Assembly (NCBI GenBank): GCA_964581465.1
Contig: CAZOOP010000006.1
Span: 1-64,000, forward strand
Direction of reading: 5' to 3'
Length of the DNA stretch: 64,000 nt
DNA from: WJMB01 sp964581465
GTDB taxonomy: Bacteria; RBG-13-66-14
Shown: positions 34,490 through 42,849 of the stretch, piece after piece
Layout of the letters: each line of letters opens with the position of its first letter
Numbering within the stretch: position 1 is the stretch's first letter
Notes under the pieces: model-generated
Database searches by the model: none
What the model saw: only the letters and a program-made list of their open reading frames with translations
What the model was told of the DNA's origin: nothing
Translations under genes and position numbers: made by a program

Positions 34490-34942
34490 ATGGGTCTTTT
34501 CTCACGTAAAAAGGACCGCGCCAAGAAAAAGCAGAAGCAAACGGCCCCCGAGCCCGCCAAGCCCGTCGTCGTCCGCAACGATCCACCGGTCAGCTTCTTT
34601 GTCGCCCCCGGAGACACCCTGACGGGGCATCTGCGAGGCAACGCCAACGTGCTGATCCGGGGCGCCTTCGAAGGGGAGATCGAGGTCTCGGGGCTTGTCT
34701 GGGTCGCCGAGGACGCCGAACTATTCGGCTTCGTCCAGTGCAGCGACGCCCATCTGGCGGGAAAGGTCGGCGGCACGGTCCGCGCCGAAGGCGTCATCGA
34801 CCTGAACCCGAACGTCGAGTGCCGGGCCGAGCTCGAGTACGGCCGTATCTGGCGCGACGGCGCCTTCGAGAAGCCCCCCGCCCCCGAGCCGCCGGCCGAG
34901 GATGCCACGGCGCAAACCAGCGGAACGACGCCGGAAGGCTAG
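34490..34942 (+). CDS. Bactofilin-family cytoskeletal protein
   Basis: 150 residues. A basic N-terminal tail (MGLFSRKKDRAKKKQKQ) may bind membrane. Residues 34-118 form the bactofilin beta-helix: TLTGHLRGNANVLIRGAFEGEIEVSGLVWVAEDAELFGFVQCSDAHLAGKVGGTVRAEGVIDL. A proline/acidic tail follows. Bactofilins polymerise without nucleotide and place cell-wall enzymes. It lies 11 bp after pfkA, so they are probably cotranscribed. Confidence 0.9.
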   Translation: MGLFSRKKDRAKKKQKQTAPEPAKPVVVRNDPPVSFFVAPGDTLTGHLRGNANVLIRGAFEGEIEVSGLVWVAEDAELFGFVQCSDAHLAGKVGGTVRAEGVIDLNPNVECRAELEYGRIWRDGAFEKPPAPEPPAEDATAQTSGTTPEG

Positions 34943-35209
34943 CCCGGCGACAGGCTCGGTACGCCGGCCGTAACACGTATCTACGTCGCCTGATCGACCC
35001 GCACCGTGCAAGCGTCCCACGAGACGAAACAGCCCACCCGGTGAGAACTCCGCTCCCGCCGAAGCGCCGTCGCCCCGGTTTGCGTCGCGCGATCCTCCGG
35101 AGGTGAGCGGCGGGGAGCGAACAGCGAGGGACGCTAAATCCAGCGGTCGGCCCGGTTCGACCGGACGAACCCTCAGCGCCGAAACCCGGCGTTACGTGAA
35201 GGAGTAAAG

Positions 35210-35572
35210 ATGCGCACGCTCAGCATTGTACTCTGTATTCTGTTGGCCGGCATTCCGGCCCTGGCAGCCGATCCCGACGGTGATTCCGGCGACGCGGGCA
35301 CGGAAAACGAAGACAACTACACGATGACTATCGTGGTCGCCGGGGCCATCGCCCTGGGTCTGCTGGCCCTGGCTCTGTTCTCCGATGATGACGGCGACGA
35401 CGGTGACGAAGAGGTGATCGTCTCCTCCGACGACGGCGATACATCGGCGGCGGATTCGAGCGATGACGGCGACGACGATACAGCCGACGATAGTACCGAC
35501 GATGAAGACGGCGAGGCCGACGACGAAGACGTCCGCGACGCCGACCTCTTCCGCGAGATCGAGGGCGATTAA
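35210..35572 (+). CDS. Small membrane protein with a long acidic tail
   Basis: 120 residues, ATG after GAAGGAGTAAAG. A signal peptide (MRTLSIVLCILLAGIPALA) precedes an acidic linker, one transmembrane helix (MTIVVAGAIALGLLALALF, about 39-57), and a 60-residue tail made almost only of Asp, Glu, Ser and Thr. No enzyme motif. The tail could bind calcium or act as a spacer. It is 20 bp before the next lipoprotein gene. Confidence 0.7.
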   Translation: MRTLSIVLCILLAGIPALAADPDGDSGDAGTENEDNYTMTIVVAGAIALGLLALALFSDDDGDDGDEEVIVSSDDGDTSAADSSDDGDDDTADDSTDDEDGEADDEDVRDADLFREIEGD

Positions 35573-35592
35573 CTCCCAACCCGAGGAAGACG

Positions 35593-36546
35593 ATGCGGCT
35601 GATGCGAAATCCACGGTTGTTACTGCCGTTTCTCCCGGTACTCTTCGCCCTGGCGCTGACGGGCTGTGAAGAGGAAGAGACCGCGATTGTCGAACCCGGC
35701 ACCTGCTGGGTCTACTCCAGTAACTCTGATCGCTTGACCCTGGTCGACGACAACGGTGACCTCGATATCGTCGTCAACGATCCCGGGGCGGCCGCCGCGC
35801 TGGCCGCCGACACCAACGACGGCACAGTCTGGCTGGTCGATACGGCCAACCGGCGGCTGCTCAAGTACAGCCCCGAGGGTGTCCTGCTGCGACTGATCAG
35901 CGGATTCGCCGGACCCCTCGACGTGGCCGTCAACCCCGATACCCGCGATGTCTATCTACTTGACGCCGGCGCGGGGAGTCTGACCGCTTTCGATAAAGAC
36001 GGCGAGGAGCTCTGGAGCCTGGACGCATCCTACCAGCCCGTCGAGGTCGTCATCAGCGGCGCCGCCGGCGCCCGGCGGCTGATCATCATCGGACCCGACG
36101 AGCTGCGTTGCGTTGACGCCGAGCTGGGTCAGCAGCTCTGGAGCCTCGACATAGAACGCGACCTGGAGTACCGAATCGATGCCGCTGTCGAGGCCGAATC
36201 GTTCTGGCTCTGCGACGGCGACACCCTCGATCGACGCTCCTTGAACGACGGTTCGGTCGAGTACAACCACGACGACGCCGCACAGCCCCGGCGCGTGGGC
36301 GTCAACAACCTGGGTTGCTGGTTCTACGACGCCGCCGACGGTGATCTGTATCTCATCGACGACACCGGCGCCGAACTGGCCGAGATCGAAGACCTGCCCG
36401 GCGTGCCCGAACTGGGCGGCACCGGCGACAAGCTCTGGCTGATCGTCGAGAGCGACGATCTGGTGGCCCTCTACGACGATAACGGCGACGAGGTCGTGCG
36501 CACCACCGCCGTGGTCGGCCCGGCGGTGCTGGGTCCCGTGCGCTGA
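35593..36546 (+). CDS. NHL/SMP-30-like beta-propeller lipoprotein
   Basis: 317 residues. The signal peptide ends in lipobox LTGC. The mature part is a six-bladed-type propeller: TVWLVDTANRRLLKYSPEGVLLRLISGFAGPLDVAVNPDTRDVYLLDAGAGSLTAFDKDGEELWSL is a clear NHL-like repeat pair. The pattern continues through SFWLCDGDTLDRRSLND and DLYLIDDTGAELAEIED. It is a probable surface or periplasmic binding scaffold, paired with the acidic membrane protein 20 bp upstream. Confidence 0.75.
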   Translation: MRLMRNPRLLLPFLPVLFALALTGCEEEETAIVEPGTCWVYSSNSDRLTLVDDNGDLDIVVNDPGAAAALAADTNDGTVWLVDTANRRLLKYSPEGVLLRLISGFAGPLDVAVNPDTRDVYLLDAGAGSLTAFDKDGEELWSLDASYQPVEVVISGAAGARRLIIIGPDELRCVDAELGQQLWSLDIERDLEYRIDAAVEAESFWLCDGDTLDRRSLNDGSVEYNHDDAAQPRRVGVNNLGCWFYDAADGDLYLIDDTGAELAEIEDLPGVPELGGTGDKLWLIVESDDLVALYDDNGDEVVRTTAVVGPAVLGPVR

Positions 36547-36572
36547 CGACGACTGTTCACAATTGCTCGACA

Positions 36573-36593
36573 AAGGACCCCGAAGGGTCCTTT
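36573..36593 (+). terminator. Terminator after the propeller lipoprotein
   Basis: AAAGGACCC and GGGTCCTTT form a 9-bp stem around CGA, followed by GTTACTTT. Confidence 0.85.
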
Positions 36594-36639
36594 GTTACTT
36601 TCAAGGCTCGGCTGATTATCCCGACGGTGCCCGAGAACC

Positions 36640-36668
36640 TTGCCAGAACAGCCGCCAGGCGTTAAAAT
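36640..36668 (+). promoter_or_regulatory. Sigma-70 promoter of the LytR_C gene
   Basis: TTGCCA (36640-36645), 17-bp spacer, TAAAAT (36663-36668). It starts transcription about 40 bp before the ATG at 36718, which excludes an upstream in-frame start at 36640. Confidence 0.7.
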
Positions 36669-36717
36669 CGCTAATGCAACTTGGATCGTCGATCACCCTC
36701 CACCCGCCGGGAGCCCC

Positions 36718-37563
36718 ATGCAGGGTCGAGTAGAGCTGATGCGCGCCCGCCGCAAGCGGCGCAGGCAGCGGATCATCATCACCAGCGTGGTCGTCGCCGT
36801 GGTGCTCACCGGCGCCCTGCTGCTCTGGCGCCCCTGGGAGGATGACGAAGCCGCCGAGCTTGTCGACGACGGCGGAGAAACCGCCGAGGTCATTACGCCC
36901 GACAACGGTGGACCGACCACAGGCAACGGCGGTGACGGTGGAGAAGAGCCCGCCGAAGTCGGGGAAACCGTGGGTGCAGGCCCCACGGACCCCGCCGAGC
37001 TGCGCTTCCTGCTCTGGAGCGCCGGCGGCGGCGAAAGGGCCGTGCGCAACGCCGAGTTCGAGCTTTCCCAACTCACCGGTCAGGCCGCTGAGGAGCTCAA
37101 CCACGAAGTCAAGCGCCCGGCCTTCGACACCCGCCTGCCCTCCGCCGTCTACTACCACGGCCAGGCCCCCCTGCTCGCCAGCTTCTCCGCCTCCCTGGCC
37201 GACCGCCTCGACGGCGGAACCGCCCGGAAAGTGGAACTGACCATCGTTCTGGGCGCCGACATCCGCAGCCTGCTGGGCAACACCCCGGCCGAGCTGGACT
37301 CGACGGCCCTCGACGGCCTCACCGCAGAAGTGCTCAACGGCTGCGGCATAAACGGCGTGGCCGGTGAGACCTCGAACCTGCTGAAGCGCTTGGGCGTCAG
37401 CGTATTGAATCCGCGCAACTACGAGCACTTCGACCTGGCCGAGACCCGACTCTACTACTCGCCGGGTAGTTTCGAAGCCGCCTACGAGCTCAAGGAGCTC
37501 CTCGGACTACCGGGCAAGGTCAGCCCGATCCCCTACGACATCCAGGTCATCCTGGGCGATTGA
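36718..37563 (+). CDS. LytR C-terminal-domain envelope protein
   Basis: 281 residues. A basic cytosolic start (MRARRKRRRQR) and one membrane helix (IIITSVVVAVVLTGALLLW) lead to an acidic linker (about 45-85) and a periplasmic part. The last 85 residues, TAEVLNGCGINGVAGETSNLLKRLGVSVLNPRNYEHFDLAETRLYYSPGSFEAAYELKELLG...VILGD, form a LytR_C domain, usually attached to LCP cell-wall ligases but often free-standing. A preceding segment (FDTRLPSAVYYHGQAP...KVELTIVLGADI) may be a second, diverged copy. It is monocistronic. Confidence 0.8.
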   Translation: MQGRVELMRARRKRRRQRIIITSVVVAVVLTGALLLWRPWEDDEAAELVDDGGETAEVITPDNGGPTTGNGGDGGEEPAEVGETVGAGPTDPAELRFLLWSAGGGERAVRNAEFELSQLTGQAAEELNHEVKRPAFDTRLPSAVYYHGQAPLLASFSASLADRLDGGTARKVELTIVLGADIRSLLGNTPAELDSTALDGLTAEVLNGCGINGVAGETSNLLKRLGVSVLNPRNYEHFDLAETRLYYSPGSFEAAYELKELLGLPGKVSPIPYDIQVILGD

Positions 37564-37652
37564 GCTTGACAGCGCCTCCTTCGCAACGCTTATCCCGCCA
37601 ACGGCGCGCAATGAACGGCAAGCGACTGCGATACCAACGGCTTAAAAACCAG

Positions 37653-37682
37653 GCGACGGATGAAGACCTCCGTCGCTTTTAT
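37653..37682 (+). terminator. Terminator of the LytR_C gene
   Basis: GCGACGGA and TCCGTCGC pair around an 8-base loop, followed by TTTTATTAT. Confidence 0.88.
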
Positions 37683-37700
37683 TATCTTAGGGATTGCACA

Positions 37701-37732
37701 ACTTGATTTGGTCCGAACCGTTCCATGACGCC
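37701..37732 (-). repeat. Solo R2 terminus
   Basis: CTTGATTTGGTCCGAACCG and TTCCATGACGCC are the reverse complement of the R2 left end. No rest of the element is recognised. Confidence 0.6.
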
Positions 37733-37813
37733 ATCACTTATACCCTGCCAACCAATACACTATCTCCGATATCCACCCTTTTCGAAACTCTCTCCGCTGA
37801 ATATCAACTTGCC

Positions 37814-37842
37814 TTGACACTAAAAATGGTCTATCATGTAAT
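37814..37842 (+). promoter_or_regulatory. Sigma-70 promoter upstream of the transglycosylase
   Basis: TTGACA (37814-37819), 17-bp spacer, TGTAAT (37837-37842). The predicted start near 37849 gives a leader of about 285 nt that contains the whole nested palindrome at 37933-38121. Confidence 0.75.
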
Positions 37843-37932
37843 TGTTAAAGAAAACCGATAGATCGAATACTTTAGAAAGAATGCTTGCTGTTCCCCGAAA
37901 CAACCAAGCGAACCAAAAAACATGACTCTTCC

Positions 37933-38121
37933 GGCGAGACCCCTGCAAAACCGCTCTCGGGCCGACGACGCCACCTGGTTAAATCAACGGGAGGTTTTGG
38001 CACGTTTCTTGCGCCGACGCCGCGGCCTTATCTGGCATCCACGCCGGACTCCGCAAGAAACGTGCCAAAACCGGCCCGAGCGCGACGGTATTGATTCGAC
38101 TTGTTTTGCAAGGGTCTCGCC
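37933..38121. repeat. Nested palindrome P2 with paired sigma-54 consensus cores
   Basis: The inner arms carry TTGGCACGTTTCTTGC at 37997-38012 and its reverse complement at 38053-38068, 40 bp apart. Outer arms also pair: GGCGAGACCCCTGCAAAAC (37933-37951) with 38103-38121 (one mismatch), and CGCTCTCGGGCCG (37952-37964) with 38072-38082 (2-nt bulge). The rightward sigma-54 site would start RNA near 38024, 110 nt before the transglycosylase. RNA from the sigma-70 promoter at 37814 would instead contain both outer arms, which end just before the ribosome site. Confidence 0.8.
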
Positions 38122-38133
38122 CCGCAGGTGTCG

Positions 38134-38796
38134 ATGAAAGCGAACTCAACAGCCCGACTGTCGTTGATCGTGTCGCTGATCCTCGGGATGAGCGGTGGTC
38201 TTGTTGCCGACGAGTTCGTCGTCCGTGACGGGGTGATCACCAACCTGCCGGCCCATCCCCGGCTCTACGAGCCCCCGGCCGAGGTGCTGGCCCAGCGCGA
38301 GGCCAACGAGGCCCGCTACACCCCGCTGATCGCCGAGACCGCCGCCCGCTACGGCCTGGAGACCGCCTTGGTCAAGGCCGTGGTTCGCGTAGAGAGCGCT
38401 TTTTACCCTCGGGCGGTCTCCCGGGTCGGCGCCCGGGGACTGATGCAGCTCATGCCGGCCACGGCCCGGGAGCTGGGCGTATCCGACAGCTTCGATCCGG
38501 CCTCGAATCTGGACGGCGGCTGTCGCTACCTGGCGGCCATGCTTGAACGCTTCGGCGGCGAGCTGCGTCTGGCACTGGCCGCCTACAACGCCGGACCACG
38601 CAGCGTCGAGCATTACGGCGGCGTGCCGCCCTACGAGGAAACGCAACGCTACGTCGAGCTGGTCTTCAAGCACTACGCCGGATACGGCGGCGCGGGGACC
38701 GACGGCGTCGCGACGGGTTTTGAGAGCCTTGCGCCCTCTCACCCGGTCTATGTCTCGCCCGACGGCACACTGACCAACATCCCGCCGTTGGATTGA
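38134..38796 (+). CDS. Lytic transglycosylase, SLT family
   Basis: 220 residues from the ATG at 38134, after GCAGGTG. A signal peptide (MKANSTARLSLIVSLILGMSGGLVA) precedes the SLT domain: YTPLIAETAARYGLETALVKAVVRVESAFYPRAVSRVGARGLMQLMPATARELGV, with the catalytic glutamate in VRVES. RLALAAYNAGPRSVEHYGGVPPYEETQRYV closes it. It cleaves peptidoglycan to 1,6-anhydro-muropeptides in the periplasm. Short flanking segments VRDGVITNLPAHP and VSPDGTLTNIPPLD, before and after the domain, are alike and may be a repeated motif. The two upstream promoters suggest sigma-70 and sigma-54 control. Confidence 0.9.
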   Translation: MKANSTARLSLIVSLILGMSGGLVADEFVVRDGVITNLPAHPRLYEPPAEVLAQREANEARYTPLIAETAARYGLETALVKAVVRVESAFYPRAVSRVGARGLMQLMPATARELGVSDSFDPASNLDGGCRYLAAMLERFGGELRLALAAYNAGPRSVEHYGGVPPYEETQRYVELVFKHYAGYGGAGTDGVATGFESLAPSHPVYVSPDGTLTNIPPLD

Positions 38797-38903
38797 GGCC
38801 GGAATGCTGGGGGGGGTGGTTCCTGCTGCAGATAGCGGAAGGCAGGGGACTCGGCCTGCCTTTCCTGTAAGGCTTGCTGTTGATGCGCCGTTAGGAACGA
38901 CGA

Positions 38904-38925
38904 GGGCCGACCTGAAGGTCGGCCC
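38904..38925 (+). terminator. Putative terminator after the transglycosylase
   Basis: GGGCCGACCT and AGGTCGGCCC pair around GA; only CATTATC follows, so termination may be weak. Confidence 0.5.
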
Positions 38926-39075
38926 CATTATCAATGACTAGGGATTATGCACCCAGTTCTGACCTGATTGTTCTTGTAACCTGCTGATAATAGACGTGTA
39001 GATTCAGTAATACCAGCACATATCATGCAGTCAAAAAGGGGCGGCGACAAGGGACTTGCGCACGATAAACAACAA

Positions 39076-39779
39076 GGCATCATGGAACGTGATCGGACAA
39101 AACCAGGCTGATGGGGAGCGGCTTGCCGGGCCGTTATTCAGTTAGCAGTAATGCACGTTGTTGACCAATCATTCATATAGCATTCCCTTAATACTTGTTA
39201 TTACGACATTTAGAAGTCAGCGACGCTCTGATCTCAGGGCTCCTTCAAGTGCCTTTTTTTGTGCCTTTTTTGTGCCTTGATATCAGGGTTCGCCAAGTAT
39301 CAGGCCCGTGATAGTCGCCTCTTTTTGACTGACCATTTTGTGACAGGTGTTATAAGATTAGGGATCATCACAGACGATGAACAACACATTCGCAACTCAG
39401 GCAAGCCACCTCGAGAATGGTGCTCGGAGATTATCCTCAGCGGGGCGTCAACCAATGAAGGCGGATAACGTTCGAAGCTGCTAAAGCAGCCAATAGAGCG
39501 TCGTCAGCAGTCCTCACCCACAGCCTGGACGTAAGCTGAGCGGAACCAACAGCCTCCGGCTTCCGGCGGAACGAAATGGAAGCCCAGGTAAATCGCGTCA
39601 TGCATTGGTATCACAATGTAACGGTATGACAATGGCGGCGACTATGAGCTATAAAACATTGAATGATAATCTACTAGCTGGATGATTCGGTTCTTTTGCG
39701 AGTGATAATCCCTAAGATTATCACCTTTATTATCAACAGGATAGAAATATGAGCAGGTCCGGTCTGTGTTTACGATCCC
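39076..39779 (+). mobile_element. R2 copy c, interrupted by R1 copy D
   Basis: The left part (39076-39360) runs from GGCATCATGGAACG to GTGACAGGTGTTATAAGATTA. The right part (39713-39779) continues TAAGATTATCACC...ATTATCAACAGG and ends TTACGATCCC. Joining the parts and removing one copy of TAAGATTA restores an R2 element like copies a and b. Confidence 0.85.
39361..39712 (+). mobile_element. MITE-like repeat family R1, copy D, with perfect 8-bp target duplication
   Basis: 352 bp from GGGATCATCAC to GTGATAATCCC, flanked by identical TAAGATTA (39353-39360 and 39713-39720) inside R2 copy c. Confidence 0.93.
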
Positions 39780-39930
39780 AATTGCATTTCAGCAGTGTGT
39801 CTTCGATCAATCTTTGAATTGTAGAAGACGCGCAAGTGATGCATTAACAAGTAATAACGTTTCAACTGCGGATCGGCGGCCAAGCGCGGCAAATCAGAGA
39901 TGCTAAAAAGCACTCAGTTACTCACACTTA

Positions 39931-39966
39931 TCAGCCCTGTTTGGTCCGAACACGTTCAATGATGCC
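39931..39966 (-). repeat. Solo R2 terminus
   Basis: TCAGCCCTGTTTGGTCCGAA then CACGTTCAATGATGCC is the reverse complement of the R2 left end, 150 bp after R2 copy c. The interior does not resemble R2, so it is a fragment or a different element sharing the terminus. Confidence 0.55.
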
Positions 39967-40092
39967 AATGACAGACAACGGTAGTTATCGGGCGTCCAAC
40001 TGCGCCTCCTCGCTCCGCTCAGCCCGGCCGCCCCGATTACCCATCAAGCATTGCGGATAGTTTCAACCACCATTTGCTAAGCTTAATCAGAT

Positions 40093-40473
40093 TCAATCGG
40101 GTTCTTCGATACGCTGGATCTGAAAGGTGCCCGTGTCCGTAGTCGCGCCGTCGTCGTAGTCGATGCTCCCCCGCAGCTCCCCGCCGTCGCGGTAGCCGTC
40201 CAGGGTCACCGGTGGGGCCGAGAGGTAAAAGCCGCCGTAGAAACTGGCCCGGCCCTGGAAGCTGCGGCCGTGGGCGCTCTCGTAGCCCGTGGTGTAGCCG
40301 TCCGCGCCGATGGTCAAGCGCAGGGTCCCGGTGCCGGCGGCGTCGTAGAAGCAGAAGCCCTCCCACTCTCCGGCGAGTTCGGCGATGCGGTCCTCGGCGT
40401 CATCGCAGCCGGCCGAGGCGAGGGCGAGCGCCAGGAGAATCAAGAACAGCTTAAGTCTAGCTATCATAGTCAT
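40093..40473 (-). CDS. Small lipoprotein of unknown function
   Basis: 126 residues. MTMIARLKLFLILLALALASAGC is a signal peptide with lipobox SAGC. The mature part (GEWEGFCFYDAAGTGTLRLTIGADGYTTGYESAHGRSFQGRASFYGGFYLSAPPVTLDGYRDGGELRGSIDYDDG) is all beta, like small lipocalin-type or quality-control lipoprotein domains. The start is the first of two ATGs; the ribosome site is weak. It is divergent from accA. Confidence 0.7.
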   Translation of the reverse strand: MTMIARLKLFLILLALALASAGCDDAEDRIAELAGEWEGFCFYDAAGTGTLRLTIGADGYTTGYESAHGRSFQGRASFYGGFYLSAPPVTLDGYRDGGELRGSIDYDDGATTDTGTFQIQRIEEPD

Positions 40474-40501
40474 TTGCCGCTTTCTTGTCCCGCCGCGCGC
40501 C

Positions 40502-40530
40502 TTGACATCCCGGCTCCCGACGTGCTAGCT
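40502..40530 (+). promoter_or_regulatory. Candidate sigma-70 promoter of accA
   Basis: TTGACA (40502-40507), 17-bp spacer, CTAGCT (40525-40530) with TG before it. The -35 box is perfect and the -10 box weak. It lies about 80 bp upstream of the accA start. Confidence 0.55.
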
Positions 40531-40611
40531 TCTAGCGTTACTATAGCCCACCGCGACGGGGCCGTCCAGCCCCGGCCCGACCAAAGCAACCCGCTGTGCG
40601 AGAGGGAGCCG

Positions 40612-41574
40612 ATGGAGAAAGCCAAGCTGGACTTCGAGCAACCGCTCTACGACCTGCAGAACCGCATCCGGGAGCTGAAAGAGCTCGACGCCGAGGGCGA
40701 GATGGACTTCGGCGGTGAGATCAGCACCCTGACAGAGAAGCTGGAAACGATGAAGGAGCAGGTCTACTCGAACCTGACCATCTGGCAGCGCGTCCAGGTG
40801 GCCCGCCACCCTGAACGGCCCTACACCCTGGATTACGTCAAGCTGCTCTTCACCGACTGGACGGAGCTTCACGGTGACCGCGTCTTCGCCGAGGACCCCT
40901 CGATCGTTACCGGGCTGGCCCGCCTGGAGGGTCGTCCCGTGGCCGTCATCGGCCACCAGAAGGGCCGGACCACCAAACAGAAGGTCAAGCACAACTTCGG
41001 CAGTCCCAAGCCCGAGGCCTTCCGCAAGGCCCTGCGGGTAATGGAACTGGCGGGCCGCTTCGGTCTGCCGATTATCAGCTTCCTGGACACCTCGGGGGCC
41101 TACCCGGGTATCGGCTCCGAGGAGCGCGGCGTGGCCGAGGCCATCGCCCGCAATATCCGCGAGTTGTTCACCTTCCCCGTGCCGATCATCATCCTGGTCA
41201 TCGGTGAGGGCGGCTCCGGCGGCGCCCTGGGCATCGGTGTCGGCGACCGAGTCTACATGCTCGAAAACAGCTACTACTCGGTGATCAGTCCCGAGGGCTG
41301 CGCGGCCATCCTCTGGCGCGACGGGGCCAAGGCCCAGCTCGCCGCCGAGGCGCTCAAGGTCTCCGGAGCGCACCTGGTCGAGCTCGGCGTGGTCGACCGT
41401 ATCCTGCCCGAACCCCTGGGCGGCGCCCACCACGGCATCGAGGAGACGGCCCAGATCATCAAGGAAACCCTGGTGACCGCCGTTGGTGAGCTTAGTAAAC
41501 TGCCGATCGAGGAGCTCCTCGACCGGCGATACAAAAAATTCCGGGCGATGGGGGAGTTCACGACGACGGGCTGA
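40612..41574 (+). CDS. accA: Acetyl-CoA carboxylase carboxyltransferase subunit alpha
   Basis: 320 residues, the normal length. The N-terminal helix region (DFEQPLYDLQNRIRELKELDAEGEMDF...LTIWQRVQVARHPERPYTLDYV) is followed by the crotonase-fold core: LEGRPVAVIGHQKGRTTKQK, ISFLDTSGAYPGIGSEERGVAEAIA, IGEGGSGGALGIGVGDRVYMLENSYYSVISPEGCAAILWRD. With AccD it transfers carboxyl from biotin to acetyl-CoA. accD is not adjacent. ATG follows AGAGGGAGCCG. Confidence 0.97.
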   Translation: MEKAKLDFEQPLYDLQNRIRELKELDAEGEMDFGGEISTLTEKLETMKEQVYSNLTIWQRVQVARHPERPYTLDYVKLLFTDWTELHGDRVFAEDPSIVTGLARLEGRPVAVIGHQKGRTTKQKVKHNFGSPKPEAFRKALRVMELAGRFGLPIISFLDTSGAYPGIGSEERGVAEAIARNIRELFTFPVPIIILVIGEGGSGGALGIGVGDRVYMLENSYYSVISPEGCAAILWRDGAKAQLAAEALKVSGAHLVELGVVDRILPEPLGGAHHGIEETAQIIKETLVTAVGELSKLPIEELLDRRYKKFRAMGEFTTTG

Positions 41575-41615
41575 GTCCGCCGGGCGCACTCGATCCGCGA
41601 CAGCGAGGAGACGAC

Positions 41616-42446
41616 GTGCCCCGCCGCTATCGGGAGCTCTATCTCTCGCCGCTCCAGGCCGCCCGGGGGGCGGCCGTCGAGCTGGAGACCCCGGCGGGTC
41701 GCGTGCTGGTCAACATCCCCAAGGGCGCCCGCAGCGGCCTGGTGATCCGCCTGCGTCGCGCCGGTCGGAAGCGGCTCTTCGGCGGTCGGCGACACCTCTA
41801 TCTGCGGCTCTGGGTGCTCAACAGCCTGCTCGAGCCGGAACCTTTACGCAATGTCGACCCGCGAACCCGCGACGACGTCGACTTCGTTCTGAGCTTCGTC
41901 CGCCGGGGACTGCCCGATTCGGTCTTCACCCACCCTCTGGACGTGCGGCGACTCTACGACGCCTTTCTGGACACCGGCGACCCCAACATCATCCAACGGG
42001 CCTTGGCGGCGACCGTCGGCGAGGAGCCCGTGCCCGTCGAGTTCTCGGAGTGGCTCGAGCTGCCCGGCCTTCTGCGGACGACCCACACCACCCCGCGGCT
42101 GGGCGTCCCCGAGCATCCCGTGCCCCGGCGCATCTTCATCGCCGCGCCCCTGGCCGATGATCCCCTGGCCGTTGGAGCGGTCGTCGCCCACGAGAGCGCC
42201 CACGCCTTCCTCTTCCGCCGCGGCTACTACGACGCCCTCAACCCGCGGCCGCCCGAGCCCGAGGGGCCGCGACGCCTCGATCGTCGCGACGAGGAGCTGA
42301 CGGACCTGAGCGTCTTCGCCCTGGGCTGGGGCGACCTGACGCTCAACGCCCTGCGCTACACCGATCAGGGTTGGTGGGCCCTGGGCTACCTGAACGCCGC
42401 GACGATCCGCCTGGCCGCACGACGCGCCCGGGATTTGATCGACTGA
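41616..42446 (+). CDS. DnaJ-C-like domain joined to an HExxH domain
   Basis: 276 residues from GTG after GAGGAGACGAC. Residues 5-68 (ELYLSPLQAARGAAVELETPAGRVLVNIPKGARSGLVIRLRRAGR...HLYLRLWVLN) resemble the substrate-binding C-terminal domain of DnaJ-type chaperones. A central helical region follows. Residues about 185-205 hold VGAVVAHESAHAFLFRRGYYD, an HExxH zinc-binding signature, and RRDEELTDLSVFALGWG supplies a downstream glutamate as in gluzincins. This suggests a cytosolic metallopeptidase with a substrate-docking module. I know of no named family with this pairing. It follows accA by 41 bp. Confidence 0.65.
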   Translation: MPRRYRELYLSPLQAARGAAVELETPAGRVLVNIPKGARSGLVIRLRRAGRKRLFGGRRHLYLRLWVLNSLLEPEPLRNVDPRTRDDVDFVLSFVRRGLPDSVFTHPLDVRRLYDAFLDTGDPNIIQRALAATVGEEPVPVEFSEWLELPGLLRTTHTTPRLGVPEHPVPRRIFIAAPLADDPLAVGAVVAHESAHAFLFRRGYYDALNPRPPEPEGPRRLDRRDEELTDLSVFALGWGDLTLNALRYTDQGWWALGYLNAATIRLAARRARDLID

Positions 42447-42849
42447 CAACCAGAACCCGTCGGACGTTGACAGAGTGGGTCTGATCGGCTTTCCTCTGCC
42501 AGACAGCCATAGCGTACCGGCGCGCGTCTGTTTTCAAGACCATCAGTAACCGACGGACGGGAACGTGGCCAACGGTTCCATAAGAGCGTTGAGTAGATGC
42601 TGATTGCCATCTCCCCCCAGCAGCTACTGACGATGCTGTTCAGCTCGCCCCTAGACTGCCATCAAGCGAATGTGACGCCCTCCGCCTTTCGCCCGGATAC
42701 CCGGCCGCCGAACGGTTAACGCGAGGAGCTTGATCGGTACGGCGGCGGATAGCTCCAGCACCGCGCGACACCCTTCGAACCAGTCAGCCCCAGTCGGCTG
42801 CTTCGGTGACCACCAAGATCACAGAACAATCCGCCAAAGGTCTCGACCA
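42447..42849. other. Intergenic region before the barrel gene
   Basis: About 400 bp. TTGACA at 42468-42473 has no good -10 at 17 bp (TTTCCT). No gene, repeat or strong terminator is recognised. Confidence 0.35.
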
